Shown here: positions 32,608 through 41,535 of the stretch, piece by piece
Position numbering within the stretch: position 1 is the stretch's first letter
How the letters are laid out: each line of letters opens with the position of its first letter
NCBI RefSeq assembly: GCF_937890665.1
Contig: NZ_CALADU010000095.1
Coordinates: 4,339 to 68,338, forward strand
Direction: 5' to 3'
Length of the DNA: 64,000 nucleotides
Origin: an uncultured Subdoligranulum sp.
GTDB taxonomy: Bacteria; Bacillota_A; Clostridia; Oscillospirales; Ruminococcaceae
Notes under the pieces: model-generated
Seen by the model: the letters and a program-made list of their open reading frames with translations, nothing else
Database searches by the model: none
Told to the model about the DNA's origin: nothing
Program-made: the position numbers and the translations under genes

Positions 32608-33585
32608 ATGAAACTTCTTATTGTAGGACTGGGCAGCATGGGTAAGCGCCGCGCCCGGCTGGCCCAAGGGATGGATGACACACTGGAGATTTTCGGCGTG
32701 GACAGCGCCGAGGCTCGCCGCGCCGAAGCTCAAACGCTGGGGCTTGTGACCGCTGCCTATGCCGGAATCGACGAAGCGGTAAACGCTGCCCATCCTGATG
32801 CGGCACTGGTCTGCACGGCCCCCTTGTCCCATGCCGGCATCATCAGCGAACTGCTGGACCATGACCTGCCGGTTTTTACCGAGCTGAATCTGGTGCGGGA
32901 CGGTTATGCCGAGAATATGGCCAAGGCAGCCCAAAAACAGTTGCCGCTCTTTCTGTCCTCCACCATGCTCTACCGGCGGGAAACCCAGTATATCAAGCAA
33001 GCGGTACAGCACTTTGGCAAACCGGTACACTATCTCTACCACATCGGGCAATATCTGCCTGACTGGCACACCTGGGAGAATTACAAAAACTTCTTTGTGG
33101 GCAACGCCCGTACCGGCGGCGTTCGGGAAATTTTCGGCATCGACCTGCCTTGGCTGCTGGACGCCTTTGGGGACGTGGAAACCATGACGGTGCAGACCGA
33201 CTCCATCAGCGGGCTGGGCCTGCCGTACCCCGACTGCGCCACCCTGCTGCTGCGCCATAAGAGCGGTGCGCAGGGCGTACTGGCCGCAGACGTCGTTTCC
33301 CCCAAAGCCGTGCGCAACTTTGAATGTTTTGGCGACGGGCTGCATCTCTTCTGGGAGGGCAACCCCAAGGCGCTGTACGAGTTCCGGGACGGCGACAAAC
33401 AATTTGTGGATACATATACCAGCTTTGAACACGACAGCCGTTACAGCGACAACATCGTGGAGAACGCCTATGTGGACGAGCTGGCCAACTTCTTCGGTGT
33501 GCTGAAAGGTACCGAAGCGCCGCGTTGGAGCTTTGAGAAAGATCTGGCTGCCATCGAGCTGATGGATGCGGTAGAACGTGCATAA
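32608..33585 (+). CDS. Gfo/Idh/MocA-family oxidoreductase (first of two in the operon)
   Basis: 325 residues from MKLLIVGLGSMGKRRAR, a Rossmann NAD(P)-binding start. FTELNLVRDG stands in place of the usual EKP motif, and a C-terminal alpha/beta domain follows (HIGQYLPDWH, GGVREIFGIDLPWL). GGVR-ID-WL resembles sugar dehydrogenases of this family. It could be a PtmF-like enzyme that prepares the amino-sugar precursor, or modify a glycan. It begins 2 nt after the legG stop codon. Confidence 0.8.
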   Translation: MKLLIVGLGSMGKRRARLAQGMDDTLEIFGVDSAEARRAEAQTLGLVTAAYAGIDEAVNAAHPDAALVCTAPLSHAGIISELLDHDLPVFTELNLVRDGYAENMAKAAQKQLPLFLSSTMLYRRETQYIKQAVQHFGKPVHYLYHIGQYLPDWHTWENYKNFFVGNARTGGVREIFGIDLPWLLDAFGDVETMTVQTDSISGLGLPYPDCATLLLRHKSGAQGVLAADVVSPKAVRNFECFGDGLHLFWEGNPKALYEFRDGDKQFVDTYTSFEHDSRYSDNIVENAYVDELANFFGVLKGTEAPRWSFEKDLAAIELMDAVERA

Positions 33586-33609
33586 CGCCCTATAAAGGAG
33601 GACTCGGCC

Positions 33610-33957
33610 ATGTTTCTTGACCCGTTTTCTTTTGTATATTCTGTATTTCCACTATTGGTGATGGCGCTGTTTCTCTTTGCCGTGATACGCGGCCTGCGGG
33701 AATGGTCCCGCAACAACGCCTCCCCACGGCTTAGCGCCCCCGCCACGGTGGTGGCCAGACGCCGGGCCCATCATCACGACGGCAACACCCACACCACCAA
33801 CACCAGCTACTATGCCACCTTCCAATTTGAAAGCGGAGACCGGCTGGAACTGCGCTTGCCTTGGCGGGATGCCGGCATGATTGCCGAAGGGGATCACGGG
33901 ATTTTGCATTTTCAAGGTACCCGCTATCTGGGGTTTGACCGCGATGTGACTGTCTGA
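33610..33957 (+). CDS. DUF2500-family small membrane protein
   Basis: 115 residues. One N-terminal membrane helix (about 10-27) is followed by a beta-rich domain with APATVVARR, TNTSYYATFQFESGDRLEL, MIAEGDHGILHFQGTRYLGF, a good match in pattern to DUF2500. Function unknown. It is embedded in the nonulosonate operon with 24- and 16-nt gaps and a GGAGGA site, so it is cotranscribed. DUF2500 genes are usually found alone, which makes this location unusual. Confidence 0.75.
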   Translation: MFLDPFSFVYSVFPLLVMALFLFAVIRGLREWSRNNASPRLSAPATVVARRRAHHHDGNTHTTNTSYYATFQFESGDRLELRLPWRDAGMIAEGDHGILHFQGTRYLGFDRDVTV

Positions 33958-33973
33958 CAGGGAGATTTTGCCC

Positions 33974-34921
33974 ATGAAAACATTGACCGCCCTCTTTGTG
34001 GGGCTAGGCTCCATTGGCACCCGGCATCTGAACAATCTGGCCGACCTGTGTGCCGATCGGGGCTGGACCTTACAGGCTGACGCACTGCGCAGTGACGTCA
34101 CCCGTCCGCTGCGTCCCGGCGTGGCGGAAAAACTCCACACCCAATACACTGATGTGACCGCGCTGCCTGCCCACTACGATCTGGTCTTCATCACCAATCC
34201 CACCAGCCTGCATGCCGAGGCACTGCGCACCGTCTATGGCCGGGGGGAGGCACTTTTCATCGAAAAACCGATCTTCTCTGCGGAGCAATCTCATCTGGAT
34301 TTGGGCGACTATCTGCCCGCCGGGCAGAAAGCCTATGTAGCTGCCCCCATGCGCTGGTGCGGCACCATGCTGGCTTTGAAGGAGCTGCTGCCCACGCTGC
34401 GCCCCTACTGTGCCCGGGTGATTTGTTCCAGTTATCTGCCCGACTGGCGCCCCGGTGTGGATTATCGCACCGTGTACAGTGCCCACAAGGCGCTGGGCGG
34501 CGGTGTTACCATCGATCTGATCCACGAATGGGACTATCTGGTGGATCTATTCGGCGTACCGGAGCAACTCTATAACCTGAAAGGCACTTATTCGGATCTG
34601 GAGATCGACTCCGACGACCTTTCGGTGTACATTGCCCGCTATCCTTCCCTGCTGGCCGAGGTACACCTTGACTATTTCGGCCGGGGGTACCGCCGCAGCA
34701 TCGAGCTGTTCTGCCGCGACGGCAGCGCAGTAGCAGACTTTGGTGCGGGCACCTTGACGCTGCCCGATGGCACCGTACAGCATTACGAGGAGGACGTTAA
34801 CCGCCGTTACCAGCGGGAGATGGCCTATTTTGTGGATTACGCGCTGGGAAGCACCCCAGCTAGCTGCAACCCGCCGGAGTTGGCGTTGCAGGTATTACAA
34901 CTGACGTTGGGAGAGAAATAA
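33974..34921 (+). CDS. Gfo/Idh/MocA-family oxidoreductase (second of two)
   Basis: 315 residues from MKTLTALFVGLGSIGTRHLNNL. The nucleotide-binding fold has LFIEKPIFS, the conserved EKP with catalytic Lys. The C-terminal domain shows SSYLPDWRPGVDYRTVYSAHKALGG and DLIHEWDYL. It is more canonical than the first oxidoreductase and about 30% similar in pattern, so the two are paralogues rather than a recent duplication. It ends 1 nt before legF. Likely role: NAD-dependent step on a sugar or nonulosonate. Substrate unknown. Confidence 0.8.
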   Translation: MKTLTALFVGLGSIGTRHLNNLADLCADRGWTLQADALRSDVTRPLRPGVAEKLHTQYTDVTALPAHYDLVFITNPTSLHAEALRTVYGRGEALFIEKPIFSAEQSHLDLGDYLPAGQKAYVAAPMRWCGTMLALKELLPTLRPYCARVICSSYLPDWRPGVDYRTVYSAHKALGGGVTIDLIHEWDYLVDLFGVPEQLYNLKGTYSDLEIDSDDLSVYIARYPSLLAEVHLDYFGRGYRRSIELFCRDGSAVADFGAGTLTLPDGTVQHYEEDVNRRYQREMAYFVDYALGSTPASCNPPELALQVLQLTLGEK

Positions 34922-34922
34922 G

Positions 34923-35687
34923 ATGAACCGTCTGCTCATCACCATTTGCGGCCGTGCCGGCAGCAAAGGTTTCAAAAACAAAAATCTGAAAGTATTCTGC
35001 GGCAAGCCGCTGGTCTACTACTCGTTGAGTGCTGCGGAGCTGTTCTGCCGCAACCACCCCGAATTGCAGGTAGATCTAGCCTTGAACACCGACAGCGAAG
35101 AGCTGGCAAAGCTTGTCGCTGCGCAGTACCCGGAAGTGATTTACCTGCCCCGGGGCGCCGAATTGGGCGGCGACAAGGTTCCCAAAATGGCCGTCTATCA
35201 GGACAGTCTGCGCCGAATGGAAGAACGCACCGGCGCCCCCTATGACTGGCATATGGATTTGGACATTACCAGCCCGCTGCGCACCGCTGCGGATATTGAA
35301 AATGCCTTTGCCCTCAAGCAATCCCGGGAGGATTTGGATCTGGTGTTCAGCGTCTGTGAAGCACGCCGCAATCCTTGGTTTAATATGGTCAAGACGGTGG
35401 GGGATCATGTGGAACAGGTCATCCACAGCGAATTCACCGGCCGTCAGCAAGCCCCGGATGTCTATGATGTCAATGCCTCTATCTACGTATTCCGCCGGGA
35501 TTTTCTGGCCCAAAACACCGATGGTATGTTGTGGCGGGGCAAGATCGGCGTCAGCGTCATGATGGATACCGGCATTATTGACATTGACTCGGAACACGAT
35601 TATCTGCTCATGGAGGCCATTGCCGAGCATCTGTACCATCACTACCCGGAATTCAATGCCGTGCGGGAGAATATTCGTGGCGAGTGA
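34923..35687 (+). CDS. legF: CMP-N,N'-diacetyllegionaminate synthase (NeuA/LegF family)
   Basis: 254 residues. TICGRAGSKGFKNKNLK is the nucleotide-binding start of acylneuraminate cytidylyltransferases. DLDITSPLR, NPWFNMV, YDVNASIYVF and DTGIIDIDSEHD follow. It activates the nine-carbon acid with CTP for transfer to a surface glycan. Its presence shows that the pathway in this operon runs to an activated nonulosonate. The stop overlaps the ThrE N-terminal gene. Confidence 0.9.
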   Translation: MNRLLITICGRAGSKGFKNKNLKVFCGKPLVYYSLSAAELFCRNHPELQVDLALNTDSEELAKLVAAQYPEVIYLPRGAELGGDKVPKMAVYQDSLRRMEERTGAPYDWHMDLDITSPLRTAADIENAFALKQSREDLDLVFSVCEARRNPWFNMVKTVGDHVEQVIHSEFTGRQQAPDVYDVNASIYVFRRDFLAQNTDGMLWRGKIGVSVMMDTGIIDIDSEHDYLLMEAIAEHLYHHYPEFNAVRENIRGE

Positions 35688-36456
35688 TACTTTTGAACAG
35701 CGGATGGATCTCGTGCTGGATGCCGGACAGCTTATGTTGGAAAACGGCGGTGAGGTGTTCCGTGCCCAGCAAACCATGGAGATCATGGCCCGCAGCCTGC
35801 ATTTGCAGGAATTTCATGTCTATGTATTGACCAATGGCATTTTTGCCTCGGCAAGTCCAGCCGGCGGCGAGAGCCTGAGCATGGTGCGCCATGTGCCATT
35901 GGTTTCCATCCATCTAGGCCGGGTAGAAGCCGTCAATGCCCTTTCTCGGGCGCTGGCCACTGAAGAGCTGGACTTCTCCACCGCCCGGCAAAAGCTGGAT
36001 GCTGCGCAGGCGTTGGATTCCCCCCCGCCCCGCGCCGAGCGTCTGGCCTGCGTGGTGGGCAGTGCCTGTTTTGCTTTTCTGTTCGGCGGCGCCCTGTTGG
36101 AAATGTTGGTTGCTGCCGTGGCCGGTTTACTGGAATCCGTCATCTGTCAACAATTCGGCAAACGGCGGATCAACCGTATTTTTACCGATATTATTGCCGC
36201 GTGGCTGTGTACGCTGTGGGCGCTGGGCATCAGCTTTTTTGTGCCCACGCTGGATGTCAATACCGCCACCATCGGTGCTTTGATGGTACTGACCCCCGGT
36301 GTAGCCTTAACGATGGGCATTCGGGACATCATCAATGCGGACTATCTTTCGGGCGCGATTCGGCTGCTGGACGCCGTACTCATTGCCGGCAGCATCGCCT
36401 GCGGCGTGGTGCTGGCATGGCTGGCCGCCCGCGGATTGGGGGCGATCGTATGGTGA
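35677..36456 (+). CDS. threonine/serine exporter ThrE, N-terminal (ThrE_1) subunit
   Basis: 259 residues from a GTG (VASDTFEQRMDLVLDAGQ) that lies inside the end of legF. A cytoplasmic/amphipathic ThrE_1 region (about 1-110; GEVFRAQQTMEIMAR) is followed by five membrane helices with GGALLEMLVAA and GALMVLTPGVALT. It normally works with a separate ThrE_2 subunit, present here directly downstream, to export amino acids. The position in a glycan operon is by overlap, so it is truly cotranslated; the functional link is unclear. Confidence 0.88.
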   Translation: MASDTFEQRMDLVLDAGQLMLENGGEVFRAQQTMEIMARSLHLQEFHVYVLTNGIFASASPAGGESLSMVRHVPLVSIHLGRVEAVNALSRALATEELDFSTARQKLDAAQALDSPPPRAERLACVVGSACFAFLFGGALLEMLVAAVAGLLESVICQQFGKRRINRIFTDIIAAWLCTLWALGISFFVPTLDVNTATIGALMVLTPGVALTMGIRDIINADYLSGAIRLLDAVLIAGSIACGVVLAWLAARGLGAIVW

Positions 36457-36896
36457 CACCACTATGGGTCCAGTATCTGGCCCAATTTCTGGTGGCCATT
36501 GTGGCGACCATCAGTTTCGGTGTGACCTTTCGGGTCCCGCCTCGGCATTATCTCGCCTGCGGCCTGACCGGTGCGGTGGGTTGGCTGGTCTATGTTTTAT
36601 GTGCCGGTCTGTTCACTATGAGCGCCCCGGTGGCCACACTGATGGCTGCCCTGCCGCTGACCGCCTGCGCGCGGCTGTTTGCCATCCGCCACAAAGCGCC
36701 CATCACCCTATTTTTGCTGTGCGGTATTTTTCCGCTGGTACCGGGAGCCGGCATCTACTACACTGCCTATTATTTCTTGCGGGATGACCGCACGCTATTT
36801 GCCAACAAAGGGGTGGAAACCCTAAAAATTGCGGTGGCGCTGGCATTGGGAATCGCATTGGTATGCAGCATTCCCCTTAAACGCCACAAAAACTAA
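36450..36896 (+). CDS. threonine/serine exporter ThrE, C-terminal (ThrE_2, DUF3815) subunit
   Basis: 148 residues with four or five membrane helices; FGVTFRVPPRHYLACGLTGAVGW and PLVPGAGIYYTAYY are typical of ThrE_2. It overlaps the ThrE_1 gene by 7 nt and is the last gene of the operon, four nt before a strong terminator. Confidence 0.88.
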   Translation: MVTPLWVQYLAQFLVAIVATISFGVTFRVPPRHYLACGLTGAVGWLVYVLCAGLFTMSAPVATLMAALPLTACARLFAIRHKAPITLFLLCGIFPLVPGAGIYYTAYYFLRDDRTLFANKGVETLKIAVALALGIALVCSIPLKRHKN

Positions 36897-36900
36897 CCCA

Positions 36901-36938
36901 AAACCGCCGGAGAATCGCAAAAGATTCTCCGGCGGTTT
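36901..36938. terminator. terminator of the nonulosonate/ThrE operon
   Basis: Perfect 16-bp stem AAACCGCCGGAGAATC/GATTCTCCGGCGGTTT. It can also serve the convergent gene at 36955. Confidence 0.92.
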
Positions 36939-36954
36939 GTCGTATCGGTCAACC

Positions 36955-37515
36955 TTATTCGGTGGGATATTCAATCTCAGTTTCTGCTGCGGCTGCCTCC
37001 GCCTGCGGTTCCTCCAGCTGGGCCGCTGCGGTTTCGGCGCTGGCCTTTGCCGCCGTAATGAGTCCCGTCACCTCTCCGGACGGCTTTTGCAGCAGGTAGG
37101 CTCCGATCGCCTTCGCTTTGTAAACCAACAAAACGCAATAGGTGTCCTGATCGCCGGTGGATAGCTCGGGACAGAGCAGCGTCCATTTTTCCACCGTCTT
37201 TCCCTTGTAATCCGAAAGATCCAAATCGCTCTCCTGCACCACCTGATTGAACGCGGTAAAGCTGTCATCCCACTTTTTGGGGATCTTGACTTTATCCACC
37301 GTTGCCGACGCCAAATCGGTTTCGAAGCCATATCCGGTAAAATAGGTACCAATGTCCTGCGTGGTTTCAATGCCCGGGGCGGCGTCAGCATTGGCCGCTA
37401 CCGCGCCGTCTGAAAAATGTACCGCTGCTGCCACCGTGCCGCACAGACACACCGCACACAGGGCAAGCGCACCCGCCTGCCGCAAACCGGGTTTTGTAAC
37501 CGTGAATAAAAACAT
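36955..37515 (-). CDS. secreted or membrane-anchored DUF4830-like protein
   Basis: 186 residues. A signal-like helix (about 14-34) is followed by an extracellular domain with YFTGYGFETD, IPKKWDDSFTAFNQVVQESDLDLSDYKGK and CVLLVYKAKAIGAYLL. This has the W..F..FN..Q...DL..Y.GK pattern of DUF4830 proteins of gut Bacillota. An Ala/Glu-rich acidic tail closes it. Function unknown. It is followed on the minus strand by nothing but the shared terminator, and preceded by a GDPD gene 60 nt upstream. Confidence 0.6.
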   Translation of the reverse strand: MFLFTVTKPGLRQAGALALCAVCLCGTVAAAVHFSDGAVAANADAAPGIETTQDIGTYFTGYGFETDLASATVDKVKIPKKWDDSFTAFNQVVQESDLDLSDYKGKTVEKWTLLCPELSTGDQDTYCVLLVYKAKAIGAYLLQKPSGEVTGLITAAKASAETAAAQLEEPQAEAAAAETEIEYPTE

Positions 37516-37575
37516 AAGCGCAGCCCCCTTGTCTTTGTTCCATGCAAAGATATGCGCGGGCTGCGCCGGATATGC

Positions 37576-38436
37576 TTATTTATACTTAGGTTCTGCTTCG
37601 TACCATTGGAAAATCACCGCATCGTTTTCCCGTTCCAGCCGGGCAATGTCATGTTCCGGCATAGCCGTCCACATTACCGTCATGGCCCCCAGCGCCGCAC
37701 ACAGCCGAATGGCCCAGTTGCGCTTGTCAGGGCACCAGGCGATGAAATCCGGCCGGGCCAGCAGGTTGCCGAAGCAGTGGGACAACAGATATGCCGGCAG
37801 CGCTGCCGTGCCGTAGATCCGGTGACGGCGGTAGCTATCCACCAACTGTCCCCGCGCCACACCGGGGGCTAAAATCCGCACCAAACGGACCACCCGGGGG
37901 TCAAAACTCTCAATGCAATAGGGACCGGAATACCCCTTGAGCGCAGTCAGCACCGCCCGGCAAAGTTCCAGCAGATAGCGGCCGCGATACTCGTACCGGC
38001 TTTTGATTTCAACAATTAATGGTGTGTTGGGGTTGGCCGCCGCTACCGTGCGCAAGACATCGGTAAAAAGCGGTGCATGTTCCCCGCTGCCTGCCAAAGG
38101 CAGTGACGAAACCACCGGCCACGGTGTGTGGGACACGCCCCCCTGTGCCGGCGTCATCCGGTCCAGTGTATCATCGTGAAAAACCACCAACTGGCGGTCC
38201 TTGGTAAACTGTACATCCAGTTCAATCCCATACCCGCCCTTGGCTGCCGCCGCAAAGGCCGGCAAGCTATTTTCCGGCGGGCGCTGCTGTGTGCCAAACA
38301 GGCCCCGATGGGCATAACTGCGGCCGCAGAATGGTTGACGCAACGCCGTGCGCGGCGCACCCGGCCAAACCAAAAACAACACCAATACGACAAACAGAAT
38401 CGGTATCGCTGCCACCAACAGGAACCACCACAGCAT
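37576..38436 (-). CDS. glycerophosphodiester phosphodiesterase, membrane-anchored
   Basis: 286 residues from MLWWFLLVAAIP, chosen because AAAGGAGTG is 7 nt upstream. One N-terminal membrane helix precedes the GDPD barrel with YAHRGLFG, PPENSLPAFAAA, GIELDVQFTKD, VFHDDTLDR (metal and catalytic residues) and PLIVEIKSRYEY. It hydrolyses glycerophosphodiesters from phospholipids or teichoic acids to glycerol-3-phosphate. Active residues look intact. Confidence 0.9.
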   Translation of the reverse strand: MLWWFLLVAAIPILFVVLVLFLVWPGAPRTALRQPFCGRSYAHRGLFGTQQRPPENSLPAFAAAAKGGYGIELDVQFTKDRQLVVFHDDTLDRMTPAQGGVSHTPWPVVSSLPLAGSGEHAPLFTDVLRTVAAANPNTPLIVEIKSRYEYRGRYLLELCRAVLTALKGYSGPYCIESFDPRVVRLVRILAPGVARGQLVDSYRRHRIYGTAALPAYLLSHCFGNLLARPDFIAWCPDKRNWAIRLCAALGAMTVMWTAMPEHDIARLERENDAVIFQWYEAEPKYK

Positions 38437-38612
38437 AGCATCACTCCTTTCGTTTTGATTGTACCGCACCGGCCGAAAAAATGCAATCGCCCGCAAAGGG
38501 CAACGAGGCCGGGTGCAGAAATTTTATAGTTTTTTTCAAAAGTTTTCACAATTTCGCCACGGCAAAAGGATATTGTGGTAGAATAGAAAGTGTGAAAAAG
38601 GAGGCCGACTTT

Positions 38613-39296
38613 ATGGCAAAAATTTTGGTCGTGGACGATGAACCGCGGATCCGGGATCTGATTCGCGAACATTTGCAATATGCCGGTTTCACCTGCGAGG
38701 AGGCAGGCGATGGCGCTGCAGCACTGAGCACGCTGAGTCAGGGCGGGATTGATCTGGTAATTTTGGACATCATGATGCCCTTTATGGACGGCATGACTTG
38801 TCTGCGCGAGATGCGCACCCGCAAAATTATGACGCCGGTCATTATGCTGACCGCTCGCAGTGAAGAATATGATAAACTGGCCGGCTTAGAGGGCGGCGCC
38901 GATGACTACGTGGTAAAACCCTTCTCCCCCCGGGAACTGGTGGCTCGGGTCAAGGCCGTTCTGGCACGCACTATGCCCAAACCGGAAGAGTCCCATGGCA
39001 GCTATGTGTTTGGGGATTTGCACATTGATACTGCCAGCCATACTGTAAAAATTGCCGGACAGGAAGCGCCCCTGACCCCCAAGGAGTTTGATTTGTTGGT
39101 CTTTTTGGTCAGCAACAAGGGCATCGCGCTGAGCCGGGAAAAGATCCTGCAAAAGGTGTGGAACTACGACTACTACGGCGAAGACCGCACCGTGGATACC
39201 CACATCAAGATGTTGCGCAGCCATCTGGGGCCTTGCCGCAACTATATTGTGACAGTATGGGGCATCGGCTACAAATTTGACCCCGATACCCTGTAA
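38613..39296 (+). CDS. OmpR/PhoB-family response regulator
   Basis: 227 residues. The receiver domain (about 1-118) has VDDE, LVILDIMMPFMDG (phospho-acceptor Asp about 51), ML-TAR and VVKPFSPREL. The winged-helix domain (about 128-225) includes LTPKEFDLLVFLVSN and VDTHIKMLRSHLG. An AAAGGAGG site precedes the ATG. It is 17 nt before its histidine kinase and is the first gene of a three-gene unit. A -10-like TAGAAT lies 30 nt upstream without a clear -35. Confidence 0.95.
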   Translation: MAKILVVDDEPRIRDLIREHLQYAGFTCEEAGDGAAALSTLSQGGIDLVILDIMMPFMDGMTCLREMRTRKIMTPVIMLTARSEEYDKLAGLEGGADDYVVKPFSPRELVARVKAVLARTMPKPEESHGSYVFGDLHIDTASHTVKIAGQEAPLTPKEFDLLVFLVSNKGIALSREKILQKVWNYDYYGEDRTVDTHIKMLRSHLGPCRNYIVTVWGIGYKFDPDTL

Positions 39297-39313
39297 AAAG
39301 GAGTGCAGAAAGC

Positions 39314-40834
39314 TTGAAACAAGGCATCTCCAAACCGCGGCGGGGTTTTGTGTTGAGCATTCGGTGGCAGTTGATGCTGTTCATCGGGGCCATGACCCTG
39401 CTGACCTTGGCGCTGGTCTGGGGTGTGATCACCTACGCGCTGGTGCCCCAGTATAACCGCACCATCCGCGCCAAGCTGGAGAGCAAAACCACCGCCATCG
39501 TAGCCATGATCGATCAAAGCGAGGTTCCTATCTCCAACCGGGACTTTGGCATCTTGGTGCTGAACAACGATTTTTGGGAAGGCGTGAACGACACCTTCCA
39601 ATCCAAGACCATCAATGTGGACGGCTGCTGTGTAGACTTCAGCGATTCCACCCTGCGTTGCCTCAAAGCCTACGAAAGCATGTACCCCTGCATGCTCCAT
39701 GAGAGTACCGGCGCTTTCGGCGGGAACTTTGGGTATAATGTAAACACATCGCTGGTCATTCAGATGCGTCAGAAGCTGTTTGAAACCGGCAGCCTCTACG
39801 AAGTCGTACGCTCCGGGTCCAGCCAGCAGATGCTGGTGGGACAATTATCGGCCGACGGCAAATACGGTGTGATTGTCTCCACCAGCCTAGCCCAAATCTC
39901 CACTGCCGCTGAGGTTTTGCGGTCCATTCTGGGCCCGTTGGCACTGCTTTTGTTGTTCTTTGATCTGCTGTTCGCCATGCTGTTCAGCCGGTGGTTCACC
40001 CGCCCCATCGAGCGGCTCTCTGCCGGTGCGCAGGAGATTGCTTCCGGCAACTACGATGTCCAGATCTCGGTGGTGCATCGGGATGAGATCGGCCGACTGG
40101 CGGAAGACTTCAACCATATGGCCGCGGAAGTGAAACGCAGTGCCCAGTTGGAGAAGGATATTCTGGCCAATGTCAGTCACGATTTGCGCACCCCCTTGAC
40201 CCTCATCAAAGGATATGCTGAGACGGTGCGGGATCTGACCGGCACCGACGATGCCAAGCGCACCGAGCAGTGCAACATCATTGTGGATGAGACTGACCGG
40301 CTTTCCACGCTGGTCAACAGTGTGATGGAATTGAGCAAGGTGCAAAACGGCTCCGAAAAGCCCAATTTGGTGGACTTTGATATGAGCGAACTTTGCTTTG
40401 AGGTCGCGGGTCGCTATGACGCACTGTGCGACCAGAATCACTGGACGCTTCAGTTGGAAGCCGACCACGCCGCCCCGGTCAGCGCTGACCCTGCCATGAT
40501 GGAGCGGGTGCTGCACAACCTGCTGGGCAACGCCTTCCATCACATTGGTGAAGATGGTGTGGTGGTGTTGCGGGTACTGCCGCAGGAAACCGGCTGCCGC
40601 GTAGAGGTGGAAGACCATGGTCCCGGGATTCCGCCGGAAGATTTACCGCACCTATTTGACCGGTACTACCGTGCCCGCCAAGACGCCGGCAAAACCGGTA
40701 CCGGGCTGGGCCTTTCCATCACAAAGGCCATTCTGCAGCAACATGGCTTTGCTTTTGGGGTGAACAGCGCCGTGGGCCAAGGGTCCACCTTCTGGTTCAC
40801 CATGCAGGACACCCGTACGCAACCCCATCCCTGA
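39314..40834 (+). CDS. sensor histidine kinase with HAMP domain
   Basis: 506 residues from a TTG after AAAGGAGTG. Two membrane helices (about 15-37 and 195-217) enclose an extracellular sensor of about 155 residues. HAMP (RWFTRPIERLSAGAQEI), the H-box NVSHDLRTPLTLIKGY (phospho-His), the N-box LHNLLGNAF and the G-box GTGLGLSI are complete. The sensor contains two nearby Cys (GCCVDF) and other Cys (RCLK, PCML), which may form disulfides or bind a ligand. The signal is not known. Confidence 0.95.
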   Translation: MKQGISKPRRGFVLSIRWQLMLFIGAMTLLTLALVWGVITYALVPQYNRTIRAKLESKTTAIVAMIDQSEVPISNRDFGILVLNNDFWEGVNDTFQSKTINVDGCCVDFSDSTLRCLKAYESMYPCMLHESTGAFGGNFGYNVNTSLVIQMRQKLFETGSLYEVVRSGSSQQMLVGQLSADGKYGVIVSTSLAQISTAAEVLRSILGPLALLLLFFDLLFAMLFSRWFTRPIERLSAGAQEIASGNYDVQISVVHRDEIGRLAEDFNHMAAEVKRSAQLEKDILANVSHDLRTPLTLIKGYAETVRDLTGTDDAKRTEQCNIIVDETDRLSTLVNSVMELSKVQNGSEKPNLVDFDMSELCFEVAGRYDALCDQNHWTLQLEADHAAPVSADPAMMERVLHNLLGNAFHHIGEDGVVVLRVLPQETGCRVEVEDHGPGIPPEDLPHLFDRYYRARQDAGKTGTGLGLSITKAILQQHGFAFGVNSAVGQGSTFWFTMQDTRTQPHP

Positions 40835-40853
40835 ATTGTCGGAGGTAATCGCG

Positions 40854-41390
40854 ATGGATAAACTCAACCGTGAAATGGATGAACAACTGAAAAACCGTGT
40901 GGCCGATTTGACCGCCCACAACGATGAAACCGGTGACGGCAAACTGGACGCTGCCGACCTGAAAGCCCAACTGAACCGCATTGAGGCTCAGTTGGAACTG
41001 CAGGACCAACAAAACCGCCATATCATGCGCAACCAACGGCTGCGCATGATGCTGAGCATTGCTATGACAGCCGTATTACTGATAGCACTGGGAGTTTTTT
41101 GGTACTACTCCCGCACCGCCTACCAACAGGTGATGGAGTCCACCGCGCAGGTAAATGAACTGGCTACCACCGTGCAAAGCAGTCTGGACACGGTAGACCC
41201 CGAAGCGTTGGATTCCATGATGCAGGATCTGCCGGAAATTACCGAGCAGCTCAAGCGCATTGATGTGGATGCCCTGAACGAGGTGCTGACTGAACTACCC
41301 ACCCTGATGGACAATGTCAACAAACTTCAGGCGCAGGTAGATTCCATCAACAGTTGGTTCAACGGATTGGGGTCGATGTTCCGTTCCTAA
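40854..41390 (+). CDS. membrane-anchored coiled-coil protein of unknown function in the two-component operon
   Basis: 178 residues from MDKLNREMDEQLKNRV, chosen because GGAGGTAATCGCG lies just upstream; an in-frame TTG at 40836 is weaker. A charged cytoplasmic N-terminal part (about 1-68, coiled coil) is followed by one membrane helix (about 69-90) and an extracellular helical region rich in Leu/Val heptads (about 95-178). No enzymatic motif. It is the third gene after the response regulator and kinase (gap 19 nt), so it may modulate that system or be its accessory sensor. Confidence 0.75.
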   Translation: MDKLNREMDEQLKNRVADLTAHNDETGDGKLDAADLKAQLNRIEAQLELQDQQNRHIMRNQRLRMMLSIAMTAVLLIALGVFWYYSRTAYQQVMESTAQVNELATTVQSSLDTVDPEALDSMMQDLPEITEQLKRIDVDALNEVLTELPTLMDNVNKLQAQVDSINSWFNGLGSMFRS

Positions 41391-41472
41391 AAGTTTCCTA
41401 CCGTTTGCAGGGTGGGAACGGGTTATCGATCGCAAGGGTGCCGTACAAGCGCTGCCATTTCCACTATAAACA

Positions 41473-41513
41473 AACCGGGCCGCAGGGAGAGACTTCTCCC
41501 CTGCGGCCCGGTT
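41473..41513. terminator. bidirectional terminator between the two-component unit and DUF1540 gene
   Basis: 18-bp stem starting AACCGGGCCGCAGGGAGA with one bulged C. A TTTGTTTA tract follows on the minus strand. Confidence 0.8.
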
Positions 41514-41535
41514 CGTACGGCAGTGCCGGCTATCC

